Notes: generated by a model from the letters alone, not told the origin. A stretch of 64,000 bases of DNA from Alphaproteobacteria bacterium (GCA_024742275.1 JANSYS010000018.1:1-64000); one strand, 5' to 3'; numbered from the stretch's first letter, positions 47,012 to 56,818 are shown. Numbers and translations are program-made.

Positions 47012-47233
47012 ATGGACGAGGACGACGACAAGACGATCTACGCCGTCGTGGTGAACCACGAGGAGCAGTATTCGATCTGGCCGACCTTTCGCGAGATTCC
47101 GCCGGGCTGGCGTGCCGTCGGCAAGGAGGGACCGAAGGCTGAGTGTTTGGCCTATATCGATGAGGTCTGGACCGACATGCGGCCGCTTTCCCTGCGACGC
47201 AAAATGGAAGCGATGGAGGGCTCGGCGTCCTGA
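47012..47233 (+). CDS. MbtH-like protein
   Basis: This 73-residue protein has the family signature: [18 protein letters not shown] and [16 protein letters not shown]. MbtH-like proteins bind the core of NRPS adenylation domains and are needed for solubility or activity of many of them. It is the only copy in the window and probably serves some or all six adenylation domains. ATG 47012 follows AGGTAGGTG; a GTG two codons upstream is in frame but less likely. Its stop overlaps the presumed CTG start of the thioesterase gene. Confidence 0.95.
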   Translation: MDEDDDKTIYAVVVNHEEQYSIWPTFREIPPGWRAVGKEGPKAECLAYIDEVWTDMRPLSLRRKMEAMEGSAS

Positions 47234-48024
47234 GGTCTCCGTCCAACCGACGGTGCGCCGCCCCGATCGGGGGATGGCTCCTGCCGCCGCGCCGCGAAGA
47301 AACCATCCGTTTCCGTCTGTTCTGCTGGCCCTATGCCGGGCTCGGCGCTTCCCTGTTCGTGAATTGGAGCCGGCACGCCCCGACGGGGGTCGGGATCTAC
47401 GGCATTCAACCGCCGGGGCGGGAAAGCAGAATGTCGGAGCCGCCGCTTCGGCGGGTGACCGACATGGTTGCCCAGTTGACGGAAGCGATGGCAACAGAAC
47501 CAAGCCTCTTCGATGCTCCGTTCGGGCTGCTTGGATGCAGTTTCGGCGGAATCGCCTCCTTCGAGTTGGCCCGAACGCTGGTCGCCGAAGGCGTGCCGTC
47601 GCCGTCGGCCTTCGTTGTTCTCGCTTGCCGGCCGCCGCATCGGGTTCATCCGGTCGGGCCGTTTAGCATCCTCGATGACGATGCGCTCACCGAGCGTCTG
47701 GATCGGGACTACGGAGGCGTTCCTGAGATCCTGCGCCAGCAGCCCGACCTTCTGCGCCTGTTTCTGCCGACGCTGCGGGCGGATCTCGAAGCGATGGAGA
47801 GTTACGTCCCGCCGAAGAACCCGGTAGCGCTCGGCTGCCCCGTTCTGGCGATCGGCGGCGCGGACGACGGCCAGGTTCCGGCATCGGTCCTCCAGGAATG
47901 GACGCGATATGGCGCTGAAGGATCGACGGCGCGGACCGTCGGTGGACGGCACTTCCTTGTACGCGACGACCCGGCGGCAGCGCTCGCGACGGTCCTCGAC
48001 GGTCTGCAGCCATGGCTGCCGTAA
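47230..48024 (+). CDS. Type II thioesterase, probably with a CTG start codon
   Basis: This alpha/beta-hydrolase is of the GrsT/RifR kind and removes wrong or stalled acyl groups from carrier domains. Motifs are FCWPYAG, GCSFGG (Ser104 by this start), GGADDG and GGRHF. The first ATG/GTG/TTG in frame is GTG 47359, but homology begins earlier, with [20 protein letters not shown], and no standard start exists between the in-frame stop at 47161 and there. CTG 47230 overlaps the MbtH stop as CTGA and is preceded by GGAGGG at 47214-47219 with ten bases spacing, so it is the likely start (264 residues, normal for the family). A sequencing error is the alternative. The stop overlaps the next gene. Confidence 0.85.
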   Translation: MRSPSNRRCAAPIGGWLLPPRREETIRFRLFCWPYAGLGASLFVNWSRHAPTGVGIYGIQPPGRESRMSEPPLRRVTDMVAQLTEAMATEPSLFDAPFGLLGCSFGGIASFELARTLVAEGVPSPSAFVVLACRPPHRVHPVGPFSILDDDALTERLDRDYGGVPEILRQQPDLLRLFLPTLRADLEAMESYVPPKNPVALGCPVLAIGGADDGQVPASVLQEWTRYGAEGSTARTVGGRHFLVRDDPAAALATVLDGLQPWLP

Positions 48025-49175
48025 GGCTCGGGATCGTCTCGCCGCTCTGGCCACCCGTTGGGGGTGGGGGTGAAATCTACATGCAGCGGATCGGAAGGGC
48101 GTTGGCCGCGCTGGGCGTTCCGGTAGCTGCGTGCGTCGGGATCGCTCAGCCGGAACCGGCTGTGGGCGTCGAGATCAAGGCGGGGCCGCGGGACGTGGAT
48201 CCGGACGATCCGACCTCTTGCGCAACCTGGTATCCGGAAGTGGAGCGGTGGGTTCAGGCATGGCGGCCGACGCATGTGCTCGTCAACGCGCCGTTCTCCC
48301 GTGTAAGCCATTCCCACGCCGAACCTGTCTACGCGCTGCTCCGCCGCCAGGGCTGCCGGATCGGGGCCGTGCATCTCGATCTGGATCGTGGCGTGGTCGA
48401 GGGCCTTGCCGAAGCCTACGCAGCCACTGGGGATTGGAAACAGGCGGCCGCCGCAGGCGAACACAGATTGGCTGAGATGGCGACCACGGTCGGCGCAACG
48501 ATCTTCGGCGAGATCGGGTCGCCGCTGTTCTTCGACTGCGACTTCGTAGTGTCGTGCTCGTCCTGGTCGGACCGATTCGTCGATCCGCTTGGCCGCGTGC
48601 CTCGGATCGTCTTGCATCCGCCGATGGGCGACGCCCTCGCCGGTAGCCCGACGGAGCGGATGGCCCCCGTGGATTTCGGTTTTGTCAATCCGAGGCCGCA
48701 CAAAGGGGGGCGGTCGCTGGCTGAAATCATCCGGCGGGCTCCCGCATCCTGGCGGTTTCGAGGTCTGGAAGGCGGACATGGCAGCGCGTTCTTGCGGTTT
48801 TTGCAGGACATCAAGGGTGCCGAGAGCCGAGTGGATCTGATCCGCCGCGTCGGTGACATGCGCGGCTTCTACGACGGGATCGGCGCGCTCCTGATGGCCA
48901 GTCTGTATGAGGGGTACGGCATGGTCGCTGTAGAGGCGATGATCCGCGGCACTCCCGTCATCGCCCGCGACTATCCGGCGATCCGCGAGGCGGTGGGCGA
49001 CGGTGCGGCGATCGTGCGGTTCGATGCAACGGCCGCCGATTGGCTCTCGGCGATGGCCGAGATCCGGGAGAACCCCGGCCCGTGGCAGCAGGCCGCCGCG
49101 AGCCGTGTGGCCGAGCTTGCCGAGCGAGAAGTCGCCGAAATTCAAGGGTTCCGCAGTTTCCTTTCGGAAATCTGA
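48012..49175 (+). CDS. GT4-type glycosyltransferase
   Basis: This 387-residue GT-B glycosyltransferase has the N-terminal loop PLWPPVGGGGEIYMQRIGRAL and the C-terminal nucleotide-sugar site ASLYEGYGMVAVEAMIRGTPVIA. It overlaps the thioesterase stop by 13 bases. It is the stand-alone member of three glycosyltransferase-like modules in the cluster and is moderately similar in motif layout to the N-terminal domain of the NRPS fusion (SLWFESFGMAAVDSMLRG), which suggests duplication. It probably attaches a sugar to the lipopeptide in the cytosol before export. Sugar and acceptor unknown. Confidence 0.88.
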   Translation: MAAVRLGIVSPLWPPVGGGGEIYMQRIGRALAALGVPVAACVGIAQPEPAVGVEIKAGPRDVDPDDPTSCATWYPEVERWVQAWRPTHVLVNAPFSRVSHSHAEPVYALLRRQGCRIGAVHLDLDRGVVEGLAEAYAATGDWKQAAAAGEHRLAEMATTVGATIFGEIGSPLFFDCDFVVSCSSWSDRFVDPLGRVPRIVLHPPMGDALAGSPTERMAPVDFGFVNPRPHKGGRSLAEIIRRAPASWRFRGLEGGHGSAFLRFLQDIKGAESRVDLIRRVGDMRGFYDGIGALLMASLYEGYGMVAVEAMIRGTPVIARDYPAIREAVGDGAAIVRFDATAADWLSAMAEIRENPGPWQQAAASRVAELAEREVAEIQGFRSFLSEI

Positions 49176-49330
49176 ACGCCCTTTATTCGAGGTTCGAGGC
49201 ATTCCCCGGGTACATATACTCTCAGAAGACTGCCCACGTCGTGCATGACTTCGTCTCTCCAAGGCGATACTCTTTCGGCGACTGTTTGCATCCTCGACAC
49301 GAGTGTCGGGTGGACTAGCGGGGAGTGATC

Positions 49331-50608
49331 GTGGCGCAGATTGAAGAAGCGTCCGGAGCGGTTGGTGGGCTGGTTGGACCGTCTACCCTTGCGGGGCCGG
49401 AGCGGCTTCAAACCGCGATCCGGATCACCACGCCGGCATCCTGGGTCATCGGTGCGGTCTTCGCCTTCCTCACGGTTGCGGTGATCGTCTGGGGCGTTCT
49501 GGGAGAACTTTCGACCCGTGTCAGCGGTCTCGGTATCGTCGCGACAGAGGTCGGCGATGTCTACGAACTGCGAAGCGCGGCGGCGGGCACGGTCATCGAA
49601 ATGCCGGTGGCGGTCGGCGGTACGGTCCAGAAAGGCCAGTTGATTGCCAGGATCGGGCAGCCTGGACGCGATAGCGAGATCCAGGCCGCTTGGCAGAAGA
49701 TCGAGCGGCAGCAACAGGCGTACAACAAGCGAGACCAAGACACCCGACAGGACATTGCTGATCGCAGGACGGAGACGGACCGCCAGATTGCCGTGTTGCG
49801 TCAGAAGCAGACGACGCTGAGACAACGGATTGCCTATTTGTCGGACCTCCTGAACATCCTGGTTGAGGATCGAAAGAAACAGTTGGTTACCGAAGCGCGG
49901 GTGGAAGAGGTCCGGACGGAGCTGGCGGATGCGCGGGTCAGGCTCAACGAGACGGACGTGGATATCAGCCAGGCCAATCTCAGGTTCTTGGAGTTCGAGG
50001 ATCAGCGCCAAGAGGAACTCGGTAGGCTCCGCAACGAGTTGGAGGATGCCAACGCCCGGTTGGAGACGCTTCGTCTGACCCAGCAGGACGAAACGGTGAT
50101 CACGGCGACTGAAGACGGCGAGGTGATCAGCGTCGAAGCGAAGATCGGCGATGTTCTGGCCGCGGGCGCGCCGATCGCCCGCATCGACGCCATGGGCGAC
50201 GCGCTTCATGTGATTGCGTTCTTCGAAGCGGCTGACGGCAAGAAGGTCGCGCCGGGTATGGATGTCTCGGTTTCCCCGAGTACGGCTGAACGGGCGCTCT
50301 GGGGGACGATCAACGCGACCGTCAAGCGTGTGTCGCAGCTTCCCGAGACGCTGGCGGCCATCAACAACCAACTCGGCAACCAGCAATTGGCCGAGCAGAT
50401 CTTCTCGTCGGGCCCACCGATCCTGGTTGAAGTCGAATTGAAGAAGAATCAGAAGACGCCGAGCGGCCTGGACTGGTCGTCGGGCGAAGGGCCGCCCTAC
50501 AAGATCACCCATGGAACCATGTCGGCGGTTTCTGTGGTCGTGCGCAGGGAAGCACCGGCCAATCTCGTAGTCCCGGTGTTCTGGCGCTGGGTCGGGCATG
50601 GCAGCTAA
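49331..50608 (+). CDS. HlyD-type membrane fusion protein of an NHLM-type exporter
   Basis: This protein of about 425 residues has one N-terminal membrane helix (WVIGAVFAFLTVAVIVWGVL), a biotinyl-lipoyl hairpin (GTVIEMPVAVGGTVQKGQLIARIG), a coiled coil (about 120-240) and a returning lipoyl half (ATEDGEVISVEAKIGDVLAAG). It resembles the HlyD proteins of NHLM bacteriocin export systems and is followed by the matching pair of ABC proteins. GTG 49331 is preferred since GGGGAG (49320-49325) lies five bases upstream; GTG 49325 is the alternative. The gap 49176-49330 before it shows only one weak hairpin and may hold a secondary promoter. It should bridge the ABC proteins to the TolC-type channel at 4177. 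Confidence 0.88.
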   Translation: MAQIEEASGAVGGLVGPSTLAGPERLQTAIRITTPASWVIGAVFAFLTVAVIVWGVLGELSTRVSGLGIVATEVGDVYELRSAAAGTVIEMPVAVGGTVQKGQLIARIGQPGRDSEIQAAWQKIERQQQAYNKRDQDTRQDIADRRTETDRQIAVLRQKQTTLRQRIAYLSDLLNILVEDRKKQLVTEARVEEVRTELADARVRLNETDVDISQANLRFLEFEDQRQEELGRLRNELEDANARLETLRLTQQDETVITATEDGEVISVEAKIGDVLAAGAPIARIDAMGDALHVIAFFEAADGKKVAPGMDVSVSPSTAERALWGTINATVKRVSQLPETLAAINNQLGNQQLAEQIFSSGPPILVEVELKKNQKTPSGLDWSSGEGPPYKITHGTMSAVSVVVRREAPANLVVPVFWRWVGHGS

Positions 50609-52778
50609 GGGTAAACCGACGCGTGTGGCCACGCGGACGATGCTGCAGATGGACCCCGCGGAGTCCGGGGCGGCGTCCTTGTCGGTGGTGTTGGCGTTCT
50701 ATGGTCGCTACGAGCCTATCACCGATCTGCGCGAAGCCACCGGCACTTCCCGGGACGGCACGCGGTTCGAGAACCTGATTCACGGATGCGGCCGATACGG
50801 GCTGACCACCGAAGACTCCTCGGCGGATGCCGAGGCCGCCTTGTCGGTTCCCGTGCCGGCAATCCTGACATGGGAACAGAACCAATATGTTGTGCTGGAG
50901 GGGACCAAGGGAGACAGCGTTTTCCTGAATGACCCGGCGGCCGGCCGGCGTATCGTCAGTCGGGAGGATTTCTCAAGATCCTATGCCGGCCGTTTGCTCA
51001 TCGTGGCACCGGGTCCGGATTTCAAGAAGGGCGGTCATCCGCCCTCGCTGTTGCGCAGCATGCGCGGCCTGCTTCCGGGATCGCGCGACGCCTTTGCCCT
51101 GGTCGCCCTGTTCGGGGTGATGCTCGTGCTGCCCGGACTGTTGCTGCCGGCCTTCCTGAAGGGGCTTGTCGACGATGTCCTGACGCGCGGTCTCGCCGGA
51201 TGGCTCTTGCCGCTCGCGATCGGCCTGGCGCTGACCAGCGTGTTCAACGGCGTGCTCACCTGGCTGCAGCGCTACTTCATCCTGCGTCTTCAGATGAAGC
51301 TGGCGATCACCCAGACGGCGCTGCTGATCTGGCATCTGTTGCGGGCGCCGGCGGTGTTCTTCACCCAGCGGCAGGCGGGAGATCTCGTCACGCGGGTCGA
51401 TGCCTGCAACCGCGTCGCCGAAGTGATGGGGAATCAGCTCAGCCTGAACGTCGTCAACGCGCTTGTCGTCGTGTTCTACGCCGCGGTCATGGTGTTCCTC
51501 AGTTGGCAGCTCACGCTTCTGGCGGTGGCCGCGATGGTGTTGAACTTCGCGGCGATCATCATGGCGCAGGCACCGCGCGTCGGCCTCGCCACCAATCTGC
51601 AGGGCGTTCAGGCGAAAGCGAACAGCTCGCTGCTCGGAGCGATCGAGGGTATCGAGACGATCAAGGCCACCGGAGTCGAGAGCGACGTGTTCGCCAACTG
51701 GGCCGGCCACTATGGTCGCGTCTCGAATGCTCAGCAGCGGCTCAACGCGCTGGGCGCCGTGCTCAATACCGTGCCGGAGTTCATCAACAACCTCGTCCTC
51801 GCCGCCTTCCTGGGGTTCGGGGGGCTGCTGATCATGGACGGCGACCTGACGGTCGGAGGTCTCGTAGCGTTCCAGGCCGTCTTGACCCGTTTTGTGCAGC
51901 CGGTGATCGCGCTGGTCATGTTCTCGGGCAAGATTCAGGAGACCGTTGCCGACGTGATCCGCATCGACGATGCGATGCAGACCAAGCCCGATCCGCTGAT
52001 GGCGAAGGTCGAGGCCCTCGTGCCGGCCGCGCCCGGCGATGGGGCTGCAGCGGCGACCCTGACCGGCGCCCTGGAGCTGCGCGACATCTCCTTCGCCTAC
52101 GGGCCGTTGGATCCCCCGCTGATCGATGGTTTCAACCTGACCCTCGCGCCGGGCGACCGGGTTGCGCTTGTCGGCGGGAGCGGCAGCGGAAAGTCCACCA
52201 TCGCGCGTCTCGTTACCGGCCTCTATCAGGCGCGGGCCGGCAGCATCCTGTTCGACGGCCGTCCGATAGAAGAGATTCCGCGCGACCAGTTCGTGGCGTC
52301 GGTTGCCTATATCCAACAGGACATTCACATGTTCCGCGGAACGATCCATGACAACATCACCATGTGGGACGATACGATCGATCCGGAAAACGTGCGCCGG
52401 GCGGCGGTTGACGCGCAGATCCATGACGTGATCGCCAGCCGGTCTGGCGGCTACGAGAGCGCCGTCGAGGAGGGTGGCGCCAACTTTTCGGGCGGCCAGC
52501 GCCAGCGCATCGAGATCGCTCGAGGATTGGCACGCAATCCCTCCATCGTCGTTCTCGACGAGGCGACCGCCGCCCTTGATCCGCTTACCGAACTGAAGAT
52601 CGACGAGCGGCTGAGGGCTCGTGGCTGCACGTGTCTGATCATCGCTCACCGGCTCAGCACGATCCGGGATGCGGACGAGATCGTAGTGCTCGACCATGGC
52701 CGGGTCGTCGAACGCGGCACCCATGACGATCTGATGGCCAATGGCGGCCACTATGCGAAACTGGTGGCGGCTGGATGA
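50598..52778 (+). CDS. NHLM-type peptidase/ABC transporter with inactive C39-like domain
   Basis: This protein has 726 residues: N-terminal C39 peptidase-like domain (1-140), six-helix membrane domain (about 160-450), nucleotide-binding domain (about 480-726) with GGSGSGKST, FSGGQRQR and VVLDEATAALD. In the peptidase domain the family motif ECGAA reads ESGAA (Ser23 for the catalytic Cys) and NHFVVVEG reads NQYVVLEG (Gln96 for the catalytic His); Asp112 in LNDPA is kept. It should therefore bind rather than cut, like the non-proteolytic C39-like domains of HlyB. It overlaps the HlyD gene by 11 bases and the next ABC gene by four. It probably exports the lipopeptide. Confidence 0.92.
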   Translation: MAAKGKPTRVATRTMLQMDPAESGAASLSVVLAFYGRYEPITDLREATGTSRDGTRFENLIHGCGRYGLTTEDSSADAEAALSVPVPAILTWEQNQYVVLEGTKGDSVFLNDPAAGRRIVSREDFSRSYAGRLLIVAPGPDFKKGGHPPSLLRSMRGLLPGSRDAFALVALFGVMLVLPGLLLPAFLKGLVDDVLTRGLAGWLLPLAIGLALTSVFNGVLTWLQRYFILRLQMKLAITQTALLIWHLLRAPAVFFTQRQAGDLVTRVDACNRVAEVMGNQLSLNVVNALVVVFYAAVMVFLSWQLTLLAVAAMVLNFAAIIMAQAPRVGLATNLQGVQAKANSSLLGAIEGIETIKATGVESDVFANWAGHYGRVSNAQQRLNALGAVLNTVPEFINNLVLAAFLGFGGLLIMDGDLTVGGLVAFQAVLTRFVQPVIALVMFSGKIQETVADVIRIDDAMQTKPDPLMAKVEALVPAAPGDGAAAATLTGALELRDISFAYGPLDPPLIDGFNLTLAPGDRVALVGGSGSGKSTIARLVTGLYQARAGSILFDGRPIEEIPRDQFVASVAYIQQDIHMFRGTIHDNITMWDDTIDPENVRRAAVDAQIHDVIASRSGGYESAVEEGGANFSGGQRQRIEIARGLARNPSIVVLDEATAALDPLTELKIDERLRARGCTCLIIAHRLSTIRDADEIVVLDHGRVVERGTHDDLMANGGHYAKLVAAG

Positions 52779-55750
52779 CTGACGCGATTGACAGAACCCG
52801 GCAGGCGCCGGGGCGCTGGGCCGGCGCGATCGCCGAGGAGTTGGGGATCACGGACCAGTCCCGGCGGGTCACCGGTCGAGACACGATTGATCTCGGGACC
52901 GCCGACAAGGCCGTGTTGGTGTTGCGTGGGACACTCAATCTGTTCGTCGTCGATGCGGACGGTCGCCGCCACGGCTTCGCGCAGGCGGAGGTCGGCGAAA
53001 TCGCCTTCGCGGTCGCCGCTTTACCGGATACCGGAGCCGTAGTCGGCGTGCCTGGCACCGGCACCGAGCTGATTGAGCTGGATCTGTCGGCCCTGGCCGA
53101 ACGCACGGATTCGATTGCGGGTGTATTGGAGCCGGCGCTGGGCGCCTGGATTTCCCGATTGCTCGACACCGTGCTGACGGGGCCGCCGCCGACTGCCTAT
53201 CGCGTGATCCACGCGGGCGAGAGCTTGGAGCCTTCCGGCGGGGACGGAGTCGTCGAAGCCGCCGATGACGTCATCTGGGTCCGGTCGAGCGGCGGGAGCA
53301 TGGCCTACCTCGGCGCCGTCGATATCCCCGAAGACACCGCCTTGCCGCTGGTCGGCGGCGCCTGGGTACAGCCGGGGAGAGAGGCCGGCTTGCACGCGGT
53401 GTCGTTCCAAGAGTGGCTGTCGGGCCCCTGGACCGATGATCTCTCCCGTTTTCACCACGTCATTTTGGCGACCTTCCAGCGTGGTCTGGCCGCCGACCGT
53501 GAGGCGGTCTGGCGCCGCCTGAGCGATCGCCGTGCCGCTGAGCGACGATCTTTCGACGGATCGATCGGCGCGTTGGCGTCTGTTGGTGCCGGCGACGTGG
53601 GGCTATCGGTCGGAGCGCCGGTCGATCCGCTTTTGGCCGCCGCGAGCATCGTGGCACAGGCAAGCGGCGTCTCGGTCGAATTGCCGAAAGGCGGGCTCGA
53701 GTCTTTGGCGCGGACGTCGGATCCTCTCGAGATGCTCGCGGAAGCATCCGGCTTCCATAGCATTCCGATCCAGTTGGAGGGCGACTGGTGGCGTAGCGAT
53801 CAGGGACCGATGCTCGCTTTTCTCGGCGCCGATCGCCGTCCCATCGCGTTGTTGCAGACGACGCCCGGCCGATACGAGGCAGTCGATCCCGCCACTCAGC
53901 GCAGACGCAAGGTCACCAAAGCGAATGCGGGAGAGTTCGCCAGGGACGCGCGAAGTTTCGTGCGGCTCCTGCCGAGCCGTCCGGTCGAGCTCAGGGAGGT
54001 TCTCGCCGGCGGACTGCATGATCTTCAGTCGGATGGCTGGCGGCTGCTGTTGGCGATGTTGCTGTCGGGTTCCGTGGCTTTCGCCACACCGCTCCTGATT
54101 GAGCAGATCATCGGGAGCGCAGTGCCGGAGGCCGACAGGACCGCACTCGTCGTCCTGGTCGGCGCGATGGTCGCCGTCGCTGTGGCAGGTGCCGGGTTCT
54201 CGATCGTTCAGAGCCTGTCGCTGCTGCGGATCGAGGGCAGGGCGAGTTCGCGCACCCAGCTTGCTGTGTTCGCCCGTCTGCTCCGACTGCCGACCGAGTT
54301 CTTCCGGCGGTTCACCGACGGCGACCTGTCGGTACGGGTGCGCGGCGTGGAGGAGATGCGCCAACTGCTCAGCGACAACACGTTGTTCATTATCATGGCG
54401 ACGGTGAACGGCCTGTTCTCGTTGGCGCTGATGCTCTACTACGAGGTGACCCTGGCCCTGACGGTCGCCGCCGTCGCCATCCTTGTCGGACTGGTGAACT
54501 ACTATTTCGGCGGCCGCGTGACTCAGCTTCAGCGCTCGATCCTGAACATTCGCGGCGACGTGGAAGCGGACGTCGTCCAGTATCTCGACGGTATCACCGA
54601 GCTGCGGACAAACAATGCAGAACGGCAGGTTTTCGCCCGTTGGTCGGCGAAGTTCTCCGGCGGGCAGGCCAAGGTCTATGAGGCGGGTCTGCTGTCCAAC
54701 GCCGGCCAGACGACGAACGCCGTGTTCTCGTTTGTGGCCGTGCTGGCGATCGTCGTCGCCATCGGCCTGATCTCCGACCAGCTGTTCGCGCTCTTCAAGG
54801 TCGATCTCAACTGGTCGAGCCTGGCCGCTACCGGCCTGGAGGGAACCATCAACTCGGCCGAGTTCATGGCCTTCTATGCCGCATTCGGGCAATTCAGCCT
54901 GGCGGTAAACCAGATCGTGCAGTCCGGCCTCAATCTGACGGCACTGGCACCGACCTATGACCGACTGCGCCCGTTGCTGGAAACGGAGGAGGAACACCAG
55001 GAGGGCGATCAGGATCCCGGTGTTCTGCGTGGCGATATCGACGTTCACGATGTGCAGTTCCGCTATGTGCCGGAGCAGCCTCTTGTGCTCAAGGGTGTAA
55101 GTCTCACCGTGAAAGCCGGGCAGTTCGTCGCCGTCGTCGGACCGTCAGGCGCCGGAAAGTCGTCGCTGATGCGGCTTCTGCTCGGGTTCGACAACCCGGA
55201 GGTTGGATCGGTCTTCCTCGACGGCCAGGACTTGCGTCATCTGAACAAGCGTGCGGTCCGGCGCAACTTCGGTGTCGTGCTTCAGACCGTGAAGGTGATG
55301 ACCGGTACGATCTTCGAGAACATCACCAGCGGTACGGACATGAGCGAGGAGGACGCCTGGTGGGCGGCGGAGCAGGTCGGATTTGCTGACGACATACGGC
55401 GCATGTCCGATGGACTCTACACGATGCTGAGCGACGGCGGGTCGACGCTGTCCGGGGGACAATGCCAACGGCTGATGCTGGCGCGCGCGGTCATCCGCCG
55501 GCCGCGGATCATGTTGCTGGACGAAGCGACGAGCGCCCTCGACAACGAGGTTCAGTCGATCGTTACCCAAGCGCTCGACAAGCTGAACTGCACCCGCGTC
55601 GTCATTGCGCACCGCCTGTCGACCATTGCCAATGCGGATCTGATCTATGTGATCGATGCCGGCCAGGTCGTCGAGCATGGGACCTATGATGAGTTGATGG
55701 CGCTGGACGGTGTGTTCGCGGATCTGGCGCGGCGACAGCTCAGCGAATGA
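52775..55750 (+). CDS. NHLM-type second ABC transporter (ATP-binding/permease) with N-terminal sensor-like domain
   Basis: This protein has 991 residues. Residues about 20-130 look like a cyclic-nucleotide-binding or cupin-like fold (VLRGTLNLFVVDADGRR). A variable region reaches 340, then a short C39-related segment without catalytic residues (about 305-395, GDWWRSDQGPMLAFLG). The membrane domain covers about 410-710 and the nucleotide-binding domain about 745-991, with GPSGAGKSS, LSGGQCQR and MLLDEATSALD. This is the layout of the second ABC protein of NHLM export systems, which pairs with the first to give a heteromeric exporter. ATG 52775 overlaps the previous stop (ATGA). No ribosomal precursor peptide of the kind normally exported by these systems is seen nearby. 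Confidence 0.9.
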   Translation: MTDAIDRTRQAPGRWAGAIAEELGITDQSRRVTGRDTIDLGTADKAVLVLRGTLNLFVVDADGRRHGFAQAEVGEIAFAVAALPDTGAVVGVPGTGTELIELDLSALAERTDSIAGVLEPALGAWISRLLDTVLTGPPPTAYRVIHAGESLEPSGGDGVVEAADDVIWVRSSGGSMAYLGAVDIPEDTALPLVGGAWVQPGREAGLHAVSFQEWLSGPWTDDLSRFHHVILATFQRGLAADREAVWRRLSDRRAAERRSFDGSIGALASVGAGDVGLSVGAPVDPLLAAASIVAQASGVSVELPKGGLESLARTSDPLEMLAEASGFHSIPIQLEGDWWRSDQGPMLAFLGADRRPIALLQTTPGRYEAVDPATQRRRKVTKANAGEFARDARSFVRLLPSRPVELREVLAGGLHDLQSDGWRLLLAMLLSGSVAFATPLLIEQIIGSAVPEADRTALVVLVGAMVAVAVAGAGFSIVQSLSLLRIEGRASSRTQLAVFARLLRLPTEFFRRFTDGDLSVRVRGVEEMRQLLSDNTLFIIMATVNGLFSLALMLYYEVTLALTVAAVAILVGLVNYYFGGRVTQLQRSILNIRGDVEADVVQYLDGITELRTNNAERQVFARWSAKFSGGQAKVYEAGLLSNAGQTTNAVFSFVAVLAIVVAIGLISDQLFALFKVDLNWSSLAATGLEGTINSAEFMAFYAAFGQFSLAVNQIVQSGLNLTALAPTYDRLRPLLETEEEHQEGDQDPGVLRGDIDVHDVQFRYVPEQPLVLKGVSLTVKAGQFVAVVGPSGAGKSSLMRLLLGFDNPEVGSVFLDGQDLRHLNKRAVRRNFGVVLQTVKVMTGTIFENITSGTDMSEEDAWWAAEQVGFADDIRRMSDGLYTMLSDGGSTLSGGQCQRLMLARAVIRRPRIMLLDEATSALDNEVQSIVTQALDKLNCTRVVIAHRLSTIANADLIYVIDAGQVVEHGTYDELMALDGVFADLARRQLSE

Positions 55751-55918
55751 TGGGGATGGTTTGGGGCGAGCCTCGACCGCGTGGCGCCGCCGCCGCTCGC
55801 CTGTTCGAGGGCACTCTCCGCAGTCGTTTCGCCAGACTCTCGCCGCCACCGTCAGCATATGGACTTGTGCCCGCCCGGCAGGCGAAAATGCACCGACAAA
55901 CAGGTCGAGGAGCGTGCG

Positions 55919-56818
55919 ATGACCAGCAACCCGCCGGATCAGGAACCCTGGCAGTGGGAAGATGCCCGCTGGCAGGCGATCGTCGACAAGGTCCGGGCCG
56001 GACGTTCGCTCAAGCCGAAGACCTGGAAGAACGGCGCAAGGGTCGCGGTCAGCCTGTCATTTGATTCCGACCATGAGACCAGCACGCTGCGGTGGGGGCA
56101 AAGCTCGCCGGGCAAGCTGTCCCAGGGCGAGTATGGCAGTCGCGTTGCGATCCCCAGGATCCGCAAGCTGTTGGATACGTTCGACATAAAGGCGACCTTC
56201 TTTGTCCCGGCCGTGGTCGCGAAGCTTCATCCCGACGAGCAGCGAGGCCTCGCGGACGAGGGGCATGAGATCGGAATACACGGCTGGATTCACGAACTGA
56301 ACAGCCAGCTTCCGCCCAAGGACGAACGTGAGATGCAGATGCGGTCGGCCGACGCCTTGGAGAGTATCACCGGCGTCCGTCCGGTCGGAATTCGGACCCC
56401 GTCATGGGATTTCAGTCAGACAACGCTGGCCATCAGCCGTGAGATGGGCTTGCTCTACGACTCGTCCCTGATGGCCGACGACGAGCCCTATGAGCTCATG
56501 GAGGACGGAGAACCCACCGGGATGGTCGAATTGCCGGTGGAGTGGATCCGTGACGACGCGGTGTATTTCAACATGGACCGGTTCTCTGCCCTACGCCCGT
56601 ATACGCCGCCGTCCTCCGTGCTTGAGGTGTTCATGGCGGAGTTCGACGGGGCTTACGAAGAGGGCGGACTGTTCCTGCTGACCATGCACCCGCACATCAT
56701 CGGGCACCGTTCGAGAATCAAGGTTCTCGAAGAACTGATCCGGTACATCCGGTCGCATACCGGTGTCTGGTTCGCCACCCACGCCGAGGTTGCGCAGTAT
56801 TGCAAGGACAACGCATGA
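55919..56818 (+). CDS. NodB-type polysaccharide deacetylase (PgdA/PuuE-like)
   Basis: This 299-residue protein has the NodB-homology metal and catalytic motifs: SLSFDSDHE (Asp-rich motif 1), GHEIGIHGWIHE (motif 2, HGWxHE instead of HSxxH) and a late LTMHPHIIGHR. That form is seen in helicobacter PgdA-like and PuuE allantoinase-like proteins rather than in NodB chitooligosaccharide deacetylases. There is no signal peptide, so it is cytosolic. ATG 55919 follows GAGGAG. It lies 168 bases behind the exporter and converges on the reverse ABC operon, with which it may be functionally linked; the substrate could be a small cyclic amide or N-acyl compound. A role in the lipopeptide cluster is not excluded. 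Confidence 0.85.
   Translation: MTSNPPDQEPWQWEDARWQAIVDKVRAGRSLKPKTWKNGARVAVSLSFDSDHETSTLRWGQSSPGKLSQGEYGSRVAIPRIRKLLDTFDIKATFFVPAVVAKLHPDEQRGLADEGHEIGIHGWIHELNSQLPPKDEREMQMRSADALESITGVRPVGIRTPSWDFSQTTLAISREMGLLYDSSLMADDEPYELMEDGEPTGMVELPVEWIRDDAVYFNMDRFSALRPYTPPSSVLEVFMAEFDGAYEEGGLFLLTMHPHIIGHRSRIKVLEELIRYIRSHTGVWFATHAEVAQYCKDNA

Noticed and set aside
49176-49330. Possible precursor peptide for the NHLM-type exporter
   Set aside because: I read this gap in the forward direction and found no short frame with a leader and double-glycine motif; only a weak 7-pair hairpin near 49292-49314 is present.
50598-51017. Active C39 bacteriocin-processing peptidase
   Set aside because: Catalytic Cys and His are replaced by Ser23 and Gln96.
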